DNA from: Flavobacterium panacis
Lineage (GTDB): Bacteria > Bacteroidota > Bacteroidia > Flavobacteriales > Flavobacteriaceae
Assembly: GCF_024649945.1 (NCBI RefSeq)
Contig: NZ_JANKMS010000004.1
Location: 310,001 to 374,000, forward strand
DNA length: 64,000 nt
Reading direction: 5' to 3'
The notes under the pieces are model-generated. The model did no database searches. It was not told the origin of the DNA and saw only the letters and a list, made by a program, of their open reading frames with translations. A program made the translations under genes and the position numbers. The first letter of the stretch is position 1. Each line of letters begins with the position of its first letter. Below are positions 9,350-19,500 of the stretch, in pieces.

Positions 9350-9360
9350 ATGCTAAAAAT

Positions 9361-9389
9361 GCTAAACGTAATGGTTTAGCTTTTTTTTT
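9361..9389 (+). terminator. Intrinsic terminator of the 7730-9349 operon
   Basis: GCTAAAC (9361-9367), loop GTAATG, GTTTAGC (9374-9380), then nine T residues. Confidence 0.85.
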
Positions 9390-9552
9390 ATTTATCAAAT
9401 GAATTAAATCGGCTTTTACAAAGTGAAATAAACCAACTTCTGGCATCGGTTTAACAACAAGTAATATTTAAGACTTACTATGTATAAGTTTTGAACGCAA
9501 GTTTCCTGCAGCTTTATTTTTCAGGATTTCCTGTTTGTAAAACGCCATATGG

Positions 9553-9677
9553 CACGATTCTGCCACAAACATTTTGGGCGTTTTTAAAAGATATGAAAAC
9601 TGCAGTAAAATAAAAAAGCCTGCGAATCTTACGATTTGCAGGCTTTACCTTTTGGTGGGGAGAGCAGGATTCGAACC
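9553..9677. repeat. Left direct repeat carrying the tRNA-Tyr 3' end (attL-like)
   Basis: Aligns without gaps to 26625-26749 at a constant offset of 17,072 bp with about eight mismatches. It holds a hairpin terminator (stem arms near 9617-9623 and 9638-9645) and the last 22 nt of tRNA-Tyr (9656-9677: acceptor 3' strand and T-arm part, minus-strand sense). Homology stops abruptly after TTCGAACC; the following sequence is not tRNA. This is what integration into the 3' end of a tRNA gene leaves at the distal edge. Confidence 0.8.
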
Positions 9678-10012
9678 CAAGGCTTGAAACCCGCATATTT
9701 CCTGCATTTTTAAATTTTAAAATCTGGAGTGCGCACTTTTCCGCCTGTCCCTTTATGATCCCCCCGTTTTCCATAAACAGCGTTGCGTAGATATACTAGT
9801 GGCTGAGCGACAGTGCCGTACAGCAGGATAAGCATCAGGAATAAGTGGGCGGTACTTGAGTGTGATTCGCCAATGAGTCAGACAAATATAAAAGGAATCT
9901 AGTAAATAATTACTACATGAAATCAGGTAAATTGTCGGATTTATCGCTTGTTTTGTCGGCTTTTTGTTGCTCAAAACTATATTTAATATTTATATTCGTA
10001 AAAATTTTTTTA
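9678..10012. other. Unassigned sequence inside the left edge of the island
   Basis: 335 bp between the left repeat and the first island gene. It is locally richer in G+C than its surroundings. Short frames occur on the minus strand but none has a credible start or recognisable content. A weak promoter candidate, TTG at 9967 with TATATTCG at 9991-9998 (one mismatch to TAnnTTTG, 21-bp spacer), precedes the barrel gene. Confidence 0.4.
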
Positions 10013-10714
10013 ATGAAAGTAATATTCCACTTAATAATATTCAGTTGTTTTTTTAACATAAGCCTTTATAGTCAAAATGAAACCAATATCACTTACGGAT
10101 TAAAAGTGGGTGGTATTCATTCCACCTTTAGTAATCTGCCTGAAACGATAAAAGGCCGTGATAATACTTTTGACAACAGTACTCTGGAAAGCAAAGGTAA
10201 ATATGGTCTTGAAACGGGATTTTTTCTTAACTGTAAACTCTATGATACTCGTGTTGCTATACAACCTGAAATCTTATTCAGACAGTCAGGAGAAACCGTG
10301 AAATATCGAGATGTTGTTGGAAAAGAATTTGAACTCGGACTTAATTATGCTTATTTAGAAATAGGTGCTTTATACAAAGTTTATCCTTACGAAGGTTTAA
10401 ATCTAGGATTTGGAGCTTTCTACGGAATCAATTTATCTCCTAATGATATTAGTTATTCTTCTAATGAAGCGGACGGAATGTATGATGTAGCAACAAGACA
10501 GTTCTACAAAGATGGTCTTGATGGTGCTGATGATTTTGCACTTTGTTTTGCATTGGGTTATGAGCTTCATAAAAGTATTCACTTCGATTTTCGCTATTAT
10601 CTGGGTGTAAAAGATATGGTTAAAAGTAATGCATCTTCTTTTCAGTTTATAGAGAACCAAAACAAAAGCAGTGTTTTTTGTTTTTCTGTAGGCTATAGTT
10701 TTCATAAATGGTAA
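10013..10714 (+). CDS. Outer-membrane beta-barrel protein (PorT-like), copy 1
   Basis: 233 residues from ATG 10013. The frame opens at 9917, but ATG 10013 begins a proper signal peptide (MKVIFHLIIFSCFF...SLYSQ) and is preferred. After the signal comes ITYGLKVGGIHSTFSNLPE and alternating amphipathic strands (GLETGFFLN, LNYAYLEIGALYKVYPYEGL, LGFGAFYGIN), ending in an aromatic VGYSFHKW C-terminus, typical of 8-stranded porin-like or PorT-type barrels. It is a clear paralogue of the next gene (ITYGL-GGI-S-SNLP, KG-YG/KFG, YPY-G-nlG-G-YG-N). It is the first gene of the five-gene island operon. Its role in the system is unknown. Confidence 0.75.
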   Translation: MKVIFHLIIFSCFFNISLYSQNETNITYGLKVGGIHSTFSNLPETIKGRDNTFDNSTLESKGKYGLETGFFLNCKLYDTRVAIQPEILFRQSGETVKYRDVVGKEFELGLNYAYLEIGALYKVYPYEGLNLGFGAFYGINLSPNDISYSSNEADGMYDVATRQFYKDGLDGADDFALCFALGYELHKSIHFDFRYYLGVKDMVKSNASSFQFIENQNKSSVFCFSVGYSFHKW

Positions 10715-10724
10715 TTAAAAAATA

Positions 10725-11456
10725 ATGAAAAAAATTATTCTTCTGTTTTTATTGATAAGCACAAAATCTGTTTTCGCGCAAAGCGAGAGAGAAATTACAT
10801 ATGGCCTTTTTGCGGGAGGTATTTATTCGAAAATGTCTAATCTTCCAGACGTTATTGTACCAAAAGGTATTTACGACGGTTACACTTTAAAAGAGGAAGG
10901 AAAATTTGGAGGAGCTGGCGGTTTTTTCATTAACTGGAAATATCCTTATGCAAAATTGGCAATTCAAACCGAGGTTTCTTATTCTGGTCAGTCAACAGAT
11001 TTGAATTATGAAGATATCAAAGGACTGAAATATAAAATGACTTTTGCTTTCAATTATATTAATGTGGGGGCACAGCTTAAGTTTTATCCTTACAAGGGAT
11101 TTTACATTGGAGCGGGGCCATATGTCGGATTTAATATCTCGGGTGACAATATCAAATATTCATCAAATGCACAGGAAATATTTGCTGAATCAGGAGTTCC
11201 TTTTGAAACAGATGCAAACGTTCAAAAAGTACTGAGAGAATCTTTGAGCGGCAAAAATTACTTCTACGGAATGCTTGCAGCAGGATACGAATTCAGTTCC
11301 AACTTTTCTATTGGAGCACGATATACCATTGGACTTTCGGATGCTTTGATGACGGAAGAAAATGGACATCGTTACAGCGAAAACAAAAACAAAGTCAATA
11401 GTATTTCATTAATTATTGGTTACTCTTTTGACTTTGATGATTTAGGGAATTTTTAG
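10725..11456 (+). CDS. Outer-membrane beta-barrel protein (PorT-like), copy 2
   Basis: 243 residues with a cleavable signal (MKKIILLFLLISTKSVFAQ). The mature part EITYGLFAGGIYSKMSNLPD closely parallels the upstream protein, and the remainder shows the same order of amphipathic strands, finishing with ISLIIGYSFDFDDLGNF. The pair arose by tandem duplication and sits 10 bp apart, so co-expression is likely. By context the barrels may anchor or help export the T9SS protein and the giant Rhs protein that follow, but nothing in the sequence proves this. Confidence 0.75.
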   Translation: MKKIILLFLLISTKSVFAQSEREITYGLFAGGIYSKMSNLPDVIVPKGIYDGYTLKEEGKFGGAGGFFINWKYPYAKLAIQTEVSYSGQSTDLNYEDIKGLKYKMTFAFNYINVGAQLKFYPYKGFYIGAGPYVGFNISGDNIKYSSNAQEIFAESGVPFETDANVQKVLRESLSGKNYFYGMLAAGYEFSSNFSIGARYTIGLSDALMTEENGHRYSENKNKVNSISLIIGYSFDFDDLGNF

Positions 11457-11486
11457 AAAAACAGCATCGTAACAATCAGTTTTACT

Positions 11487-13454
11487 ATGAATAAAAAGAT
11501 TTTTTTACTGGTAATTTTAATCACAGTATTTACTGTAAGTCTGACATTCTCGCAGCAAAAAGTACTGCCTGGAGCTGTTTCAGAACCTTTTTTTTGGTTA
11601 AAATCTAAAAGTGCAGGCGAAAGTTATTACTGGGAGAGTCTTGTAGACAATAAAGAAGCAAAAGTATCTCTTCAAAAACAAGATGGAGCTGTTTTTAATT
11701 TTAATCCAAGTATTGTTTTTGATACTGCCCATGATTCATTAATTGTTCCCTTAGGCGTTAACAGTAAAAGACGTCATACTCTTTTTATGGTCTATAAAGT
11801 GAAAGACAGTTTAAAGGAACAGTTTTTATGGACCATAAATGATCCTCAAAAAATAATAGCTACGGCAACAAATAAAAGATTGGTCGATTTAAAGAAATAT
11901 TCTTACCAATCCTATCAGGAAAAAATCAAACCCCATAAAGCCAATATTCATTTCTTTCAACAGCATGTTATTGATAGTGTTGCAAAGTTGTCATCGCTTA
12001 TTATTGGCCAGAAATCAAAATCAGAAAAACTACCGCCAGAAGATTTTAAAGGAAGCATAAGCGAAATTCTGGTTTACAACCGTGTTTTAAATGGTTTAGA
12101 AACTCAAAAAGCGGCAAGTTATCTGGCTGTAAAATATGGGATTTCACTTTCTCAATTTGATAATAAAAACTATTTAAACAGTAAAGGAGAAACTATTTGG
12201 GATGTCGATAAACATAAAGGATTTACATCTTCTATAACCGCAGTTGGTCGTGATGATGCCAGTGGATTGCTGCAAGTAAAGAGCAGTAATATGGCAGAAG
12301 AAGGGCTTTTGACAATCGAAATGAAAAGTAAAACAAATACGATTCCTAATAATTACTTTACTTTTTGGAGTGATAATGACAAAAATCTTCTAGTTAAAAA
12401 ACAAGAACAAGGGGAGCCGATTGGTGTTTCGAGAGAATGGCAATTGGATTTTACAAATCCATCAGATTTGAGTTTAGACTGGTCTTTTAACCCCTCTTTT
12501 ATAAAAGGAACGCTGTCTAAAGATACTTATTACTGGTTATTGGTTGATTATTCGGGAAAAGGAACTTATGATGAGAACGATTCAGAATATATTCGTTTGG
12601 CTAGTACTGCCAGTACAGAGAAATTAGTTTTAAATGATTTTGATTGGAACAAACATAAATCTGGAACAGCAAAATTTACTTTAAAAGTAGCACCAGAAAT
12701 GTTCAGCAGAGTCTGGATTACAGAAGCCAGCTGTGGTGTAACAGGTTCAGGTGAATTAAATTATACTATTGAAGGAGGTGAAGCGCCTTTTACCGTTACT
12801 GTTAAAAAAGAAGGAAGTGAAGCTGTTGTAAAACAATGGAGTCAGGCTGCAAAAAGTCAGAGCGGCGTGCAGCTTTCTTCGGGAACTTATGATTATATCG
12901 TAAAAGATAAAAGAGGCAATCTGTATGCTGAAACTGTATTTGTAGCCGATAAAGAAGGAACTTTTCCTAACCTTAAATCGGAGTATTTATTGACAGATGG
13001 CAATGCGGTGCTTTTGGATGCAAGTAAGGATCTTCCAACGGGAAATTATCAATATGAATGGTTTTACGAAGGTAATTTTGTTGATGATAATCCAAAAATT
13101 CTAATAGATCAAGCCGGCGATTACGAGCTGAGATTGATAAATGATCAAGAATGTAAAACGTCTAAGAAAATTAGTGTGCTAACAGACGGTCAGGAAATTT
13201 CAGATCGAAGTGTTTTGATCTTATATCCAAATCCTACACCCGACGGTAAATTTGCTCTTGCAATGCAGTTTCCTAAAAAGACAAATGCCACAATTAGTAT
13301 TTATTCTTTGACAGGATCACTTTTAAAAGAAAAAAAATACAGCCAAATCGAAACTTATCTGCATGAAGATACTATCACAGCGCCTTCTGGAATGTATCTG
13401 GTACAAGTAAAATCAGATTTTGGCACTAAAGCTTTTAAAGTTATTGTGAAATAA
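11487..13454 (+). CDS. Surface protein with type IX secretion sorting domain
   Basis: 655 residues. A signal peptide (about 1-22, ending SQQ) is followed by a lectin/LamG-like region that includes GSISEILVYNRVL near 190 and AASYLAVKYGISL near 210, a combination seen in many large T9SS cargo proteins. A SprB-like repeat appears near 415-490 (CGVTGSGELNYTIEGGEAPF). The C-terminal 80 residues (LILYPNPTPDGKFAL ... PSGMYLVQVKS ... KAFKVIVK) are a type A T9SS sorting domain, so the protein should cross the outer membrane by T9SS and be released or attached to the surface. It lies 30 bp after the barrel genes and 79 bp before the Rhs gene. Confidence 0.85.
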   Translation: MNKKIFLLVILITVFTVSLTFSQQKVLPGAVSEPFFWLKSKSAGESYYWESLVDNKEAKVSLQKQDGAVFNFNPSIVFDTAHDSLIVPLGVNSKRRHTLFMVYKVKDSLKEQFLWTINDPQKIIATATNKRLVDLKKYSYQSYQEKIKPHKANIHFFQQHVIDSVAKLSSLIIGQKSKSEKLPPEDFKGSISEILVYNRVLNGLETQKAASYLAVKYGISLSQFDNKNYLNSKGETIWDVDKHKGFTSSITAVGRDDASGLLQVKSSNMAEEGLLTIEMKSKTNTIPNNYFTFWSDNDKNLLVKKQEQGEPIGVSREWQLDFTNPSDLSLDWSFNPSFIKGTLSKDTYYWLLVDYSGKGTYDENDSEYIRLASTASTEKLVLNDFDWNKHKSGTAKFTLKVAPEMFSRVWITEASCGVTGSGELNYTIEGGEAPFTVTVKKEGSEAVVKQWSQAAKSQSGVQLSSGTYDYIVKDKRGNLYAETVFVADKEGTFPNLKSEYLLTDGNAVLLDASKDLPTGNYQYEWFYEGNFVDDNPKILIDQAGDYELRLINDQECKTSKKISVLTDGQEISDRSVLILYPNPTPDGKFALAMQFPKKTNATISIYSLTGSLLKEKKYSQIETYLHEDTITAPSGMYLVQVKSDFGTKAFKVIVK

Positions 13455-13533
13455 TTCTACAGCCGAAGAAAAATTCTTCGTGCAGAACGAAATATAATAT
13501 AAACCGATTATTAGTAATCGATTAACCAGCTCT

Positions 13534-16500
13534 ATGAAAAAGAAAATTATATTCCTGCTATTTTTAATAGGTACATTTTTGTTTGCTTCCAATTTAGGTG
13601 ATTATAAAATTCCTTCTTTTATTACAGATAAGTTTTCAGAAAAAGAACCCGTGATTTCAGAATCAAAATCAGATGCAGCTATTGAAGTAAAGAATGAAAG
13701 TGAAGGCACAAAATTATTTTCTGCTGATATCGAACAAGGAATTATAGGAATCAACAGCCTTGATGAAGTTGATGATGCTTATGATAATGTTTTTCATCTT
13801 AAAATTGATGAATTACCGCAAGCTGATGAAAATGCGTATCTGGAATATGATTTGTTTGGTTACGATGAGACAGCATCGATCTCAAGAAGTTTAAACAATG
13901 AACCAAGTATTGGAGGACAATTTGTATCGCAAAATAAAGCCTGGACCAAACAAACCGAATTATTATCTGAGAATTCTCTTAGAACTGGTGATAACGTTTT
14001 ATTGTTTACAGCGCCAGAAGGAGTTTCAAATGGATATAAAATTAAAAATGTACGAATAGTATATAAAAATGTTCCAGAAGAAAATAATTTTAAACTCCTG
14101 AAAGCAGCAAATAAATTGTACATAAAAGGGACAAATTTTCCATCCAAAATAAAGAAACTTACCATTGCAGGAATTTCTGTAGATGTAAATCAGCCAGAAT
14201 TTGAATTGGTTTTAGATGCAGAAAATACGACTCAATTTATTCCTGTGCTAAAAGAGACTGTGACAGGTCTAATTTTAAAAGAAAAAATAGAATTAAATCA
14301 GTTTTTAAAAGTAGAAAGTTTTAGACCAATTGAAAATGCCAAAGAACGTGTTTTTAAGAATATTAATTTTGTGACAGCCAATAATTTAGAGTACAAAAAC
14401 TTTTCTGCAGTTTTTCCAGTTGGTGCCTTAAAAAACAATCTTACCATTTCGGTAAGTGGTTTAAGAAAAATAGATATTGCACCTTTAAATGCTTCAATGG
14501 TGAATGTTACTAATGAGAATGCAGGATTTAGATTACTGCCTCATGGAACCATTTTTGAAAAAGCAGTTACACTTTCACTTCCTTACAGCAAAAAGGCAAT
14601 TCCAGAAGGATATACAGAAAAGGATATAAATGTATTTTATTTTGATGAAAACAAACGTCTTTGGCAGGAAGTCAGCAAAGATTCGTTAGATATTAAACAG
14701 GGATTAATTACAGCAAAAACAACACATTTTACCGATTTTATTGCAGGAATTGTAAAAATGCCAGAATCTCCAGAAACTTCTGGGTATACACCAACAAGCA
14801 TAAAAGATTTAAAAGCAGCTAGTCCGCTGGTTGGAATTCAATCTATAGAACCGCCAACTCCAAACGTACGCGGAACTGCAAGTACTTCTTTTCCTATTAT
14901 CGTTCCAAATGGAAGAGGAGGAATGCAGCCTTCTCTAAAATTACAGTATGATAGTGATGGCGGTCATAGCTGGGCTGGAATGGGCTGGGATGTTTCTGTT
15001 CCTTCGGTAAGTATTGAAACGCGCTGGGGAGCACCACGATACGATGCAGCAAACGAAACAGAAAGTTATACTATTAGCGGAGAAGCTTTAATACCAAATT
15101 CACACAGAGCAGAATGGATTGGAAGAACACCAGATAAACAGTTCTTTCCAAGACGCGAAGGTGCTTTCCAGCAGATCATTCGTAAAGGAGCATCACCAAA
15201 AGATTATTATTGGGTAGTAAAAGATAAAAGCGGAAATGCTAGTTATTATGGAGGTACAACGTCTGGACTTTCAGTAAATGGTGTGCTTCAAGACGCGAAC
15301 GGAAACATTGGGTATTGGGCACTTTGTCTTCAAGTTGACTTGAATGGAAATACAGTAGAATACGAGTATGACAAAAGAGATGGAGGCATTTATCTTAAAA
15401 AAATATATTATACAGGTTTCGGTTCTCAAAAGGGAAATTACAATGTTACGTTTGTAAAAAATGGTGATTTAGGCGAACCGAACCGTCAGGATGTACAACT
15501 TTCGGCAAGATTAGGTTTTAAGCAGTTAAACAATCAATTATTACGAAAAATTGAAATACGTTACAAAAACGACATGATTCGCAGTTATGAACTGCAATAC
15601 AAAGAAGGAGCTTTTAAAAAGACTTTATTAGAATCGGTTTCAGAATATGATACAGAGTCCAAGTTGTTTTACACCAATAAATTAGACTACTTTGATGATG
15701 TTCGTGATGCTTCAGGAAAATACAATCCTTTTGGACCTGAAGAAAGTTGGAGCGTACCAAGTGACAATTTAAAAAACAACTCTATTCCGTCTTTTAGTAA
15801 TGCTTTGTTTTCAGGAAAACATTCTCTGGTAAGCAGTACAGAAGGTTCTACAACGGGAGTAAGTTATAGGCTAGGTCTGGGGTTTGCTACTAATGCCGGA
15901 AGTTTAAAAGGATTTACTATTGGTGGTCATGGAGGAAATAACTGGGGAAATTCTGAAACTATTGCCACTTTAGAGGATATAGACGGAGATGGATTGCCAG
16001 ATAAAGTATTCAAAAGTAATAGTGGCGTTTATTATCGAAAAAACTTGGCAGGAACTGGACAGCTGGCTTTTGGAGATCTTCAAGAACTTAATATCAGTGA
16101 TGTAGGATTTTCAAAATCTAGTTCTTTTAACTGGGGTGTCGATTTAAATATGACTTATGGAAATATTGGTTTTGATCAACAGCGTTCCAGTAATAAAACT
16201 AAAGCCTATTTCATGGATTTTAATGGAGATGGTCTTGTTGATTTTGTTCGTAATGGGCAGGTATATTACAACCGATTAGAAAATGGAATCCCCACTTTCA
16301 AGAATAGTAGTGCGGGTACGCCGTCACCAGTCTTTGGAGGAGGAAATATTACTATTCCAGGTTATACAACTATTTCTTTGGAAGAGATAGAAAAACAAAA
16401 TCCGCTTCATGATGTTGTGCGTATGTGGGAAGCTCCTGTAAAAGGGATAATTTCGGTATCGCATCAATATCAATTAGTTCCTGAATCTACTCCAGAACGA

Positions 16501-19500
16501 ATTAAAAGACGCGAGGAATATGTAAATAATGCCGGTGAAGACAAAGCCGATGGGGTTCATTTGTATTTTCAAAAAGGAAATACAGTAATTTGGAACGAAG
16601 CAATTGCGGCTACAGATTATGGTATTAAGAGTAAACAAAATACGGCCATTGCTGTAGAAAAAGGAGAACGATTGTATTTTAGAGTTAGCTCTGTTAGAGA
16701 TGGAAATTTTGACACTGTAAACTGGGATCCAACCATTACTTATTCGCAGATCAAACACTTTGATAGAGGAACTAATGGAAATACAACCGAAAGTGATTTT
16801 ACCGTTCCAGCTTCTTTACAAGATGTAAACGCATATTCATTGGCCACTTATCAAGCAAGTATCGATTTTTTCAGCAGTTCTAATGAAGGCGGAGTCGTGC
16901 CAGTAGCAGGAAATGTCGTTTTGAAAGGTATTTTAAATAAACCTGTTACCTCAGATCACATCAAACTGGTTGTTAAAAAAACATATTTAGATTTGTCTCA
17001 GATTCCAGTTATTCTTTATGAAAAAACTTTCTTAGCCAATGAGGTTAGTGCATTCGATTTGTCATCAATTACGCTGCCTGCATTTGAAGCTGAGACTATG
17101 GTATCATTGTCCTTACAGACAGAAACCAATATCAATTGGCAGACAATTTCTTTTACGCCAACTGTTACTGTTCCTGCTTATCCGGGAGAATTGGTAAAAG
17201 AAGTTCCCTTAGGAGTTTCTCATTTGTTTTACAACAAACGAGAAGGAAATTATAATATGACTGGTATTACTTCTACTTCGTCAGGAAAAGTAAAACTAAG
17301 TATTCTGGCTCAGGATTTGACACTCGTAACAGCTGCTCAATATCCAGGTAATATTAATGATTTTGATGGAGATATTATTATTTCTGCTAAACAAAATAAT
17401 ACATTATTAGCACGTAATCGTTATCAAATTACAGGAGGTATTTTGAGTTTGGTAAATAATGCATTTGATAATTCTGTTACGTATCCTGATGTTGTTTTGG
17501 GAGTTCCAATTCAATTAGAAATGACAGTTTCTAATGCACGATCTATAACGATTATTAAAAATTATCCAAAAGCTGATGCCTTAAACATTCAAGTTCAAGT
17601 TACAGATATAGTCAATGCTTCGGTATGGAACCAAGCTACAGATGATTTCAGCATTTATAGTCTTTTGAATGACGATGAAAGAAGTTTAGGATTGTATTAT
17701 CGTCAATGGTGTGGATTTGCTATTAATGGAAATTTAGCATCAAATACTATTGATCAGACACTTCTAAAAAAATCAGATGCCTACAGTACAACACCCGATT
17801 TAGGAAATACAGATCCTGAAAGTTATGAAGGAACTGACTATGAAGTTGCAAAAAGTTATTTTGTATCCTTAAATCCGTCTTATACTAAAGTAAAATGGGA
17901 AGGTTTAGAGGAAGGAATATACATACAAGGACCAACAATTGGTACATCAAGATTGGGAGAAGATGATATTTCGGAGTATACTGATTTTACGCTTCCTAAC
18001 CTGCCTGGTGGCAGTACTTCTGCGCTGGATATGATAAGCGAAAGTAAAAGTAAAAGTCTTTCTGCAGGAGCTTCTGTTGGCCCTGCCAATGTTGGTTATA
18101 GTAAGTCGATTGACGGCGACTCTTACGTAACACAAACAATGAGCGATTTTAATGGAGATAAATTTCCAGATTATATTCGTGGAGAAAATGTACAGCTTAC
18201 AGCTCCAGTTGGGAAAATTTCCAACGAAGTAGTCAATATGGGAGATAACTTCAGCCATTCTAAAACAAGTACTGAGGGGCCAAATTTTGGAGGAAGCTAC
18301 AGCCACGGAGCTCCATCAAATTCAATTAGTATGACCATTGGTAAGTCTAACGTGAAAAGAGATGCTGCTAAAGAAACCGCGTCAAAAGAGGCAGAAAAGG
18401 GAGGTAATAGCATTGCAGTAAGTGCTTCTCAAGGAAAAGGAGAAGATCATGCGGCAATGATTCATAGTGATATTAATGGGGATGGACTTCCAGATAAAAT
18501 TTCAGATTCTGGTGATGTTTATTTGAACACTGGATACGGATTTTTACCGGCAGAAAAATGGAACCACAACAGTTTGAATGGAGGAAAATCAACAGATTGG
18601 AGCGCTGGATTAGGTTTTAGTATCAAACAAGGATCTATTTCTGGCGGAGCCAATTATGCAAGATCACAATCTGATAGTGAAGAATCTCTTATGGATATTA
18701 ATGGTGACGGACTTGCTGATAAAATTAAATATGAAGGAAGTACCATGCAGGTTTCCTTAAACTTAGGTAATTCTTTTGCAGCACCAGTTGTCTATCCGAA
18801 ATATTCAGAAATGAATCAGAATAAAGGAGTAAGCTACGGAATGAATGCTAATTTCTCAATAGACATTGTTATTTGGCTGCTGCGTATTACACCAACCCTT
18901 GGAGGAAGCCAAGGATGGAGTACAAACCGTTCTGAAGGAACTTTTATGGATATTGATGGTGATGGAAATTTAGATTATGTGGTTTCAAAAGAAGATGGAC
19001 ATTTGACAGCACAATTATCAAATATCAAAAGGACTAATAAATTAAAAGGCGTTACCAATGGCGCAGGAAATAGTTATACGGTAGATTACGAACTGATAAA
19101 ACCAAGTTACGAAAATCCATCAGCTAAATGGGTTTTACAAATGGTTACAGTTTTTGATGGACATGTTGGAGATGGTATTGATAATTCGATAGCTAAATTT
19201 AGATATGAAAATGCTTATCATGATCGTCGCGAAAGAGAGTTTTATGGTTTTGAAAAGGTAATCGAAGAAGAAATAGATGCGTCTGATAATTCATTATTTT
19301 CGACAACGGTTCAAGAATATCACAATCACGATTATTTTAGAAAAAATCTTTTAAAGCGCAGCTATACTTTAGATAAGGATGGTAAAATACGCAAAGAGTC
19401 TGAAAATGAATACAGCTTAGTAGATGCTGCTGCACAAGCCAGTATTTCAGAATCTGAATTAAATTTACCATCATGTGACGATAAAAGAGTTTTTGCTGGA

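Noticed and set aside
9656..9677. A second functional tRNA at the left repeat
   Set aside because: Only 22 nt of the tRNA 3' end match; the anticodon and D arms are absent.
9514..9774. 86-codon minus-strand frame across the left repeat
   Set aside because: It overlaps the tRNA fragment and terminator hairpin, so it is not a gene.
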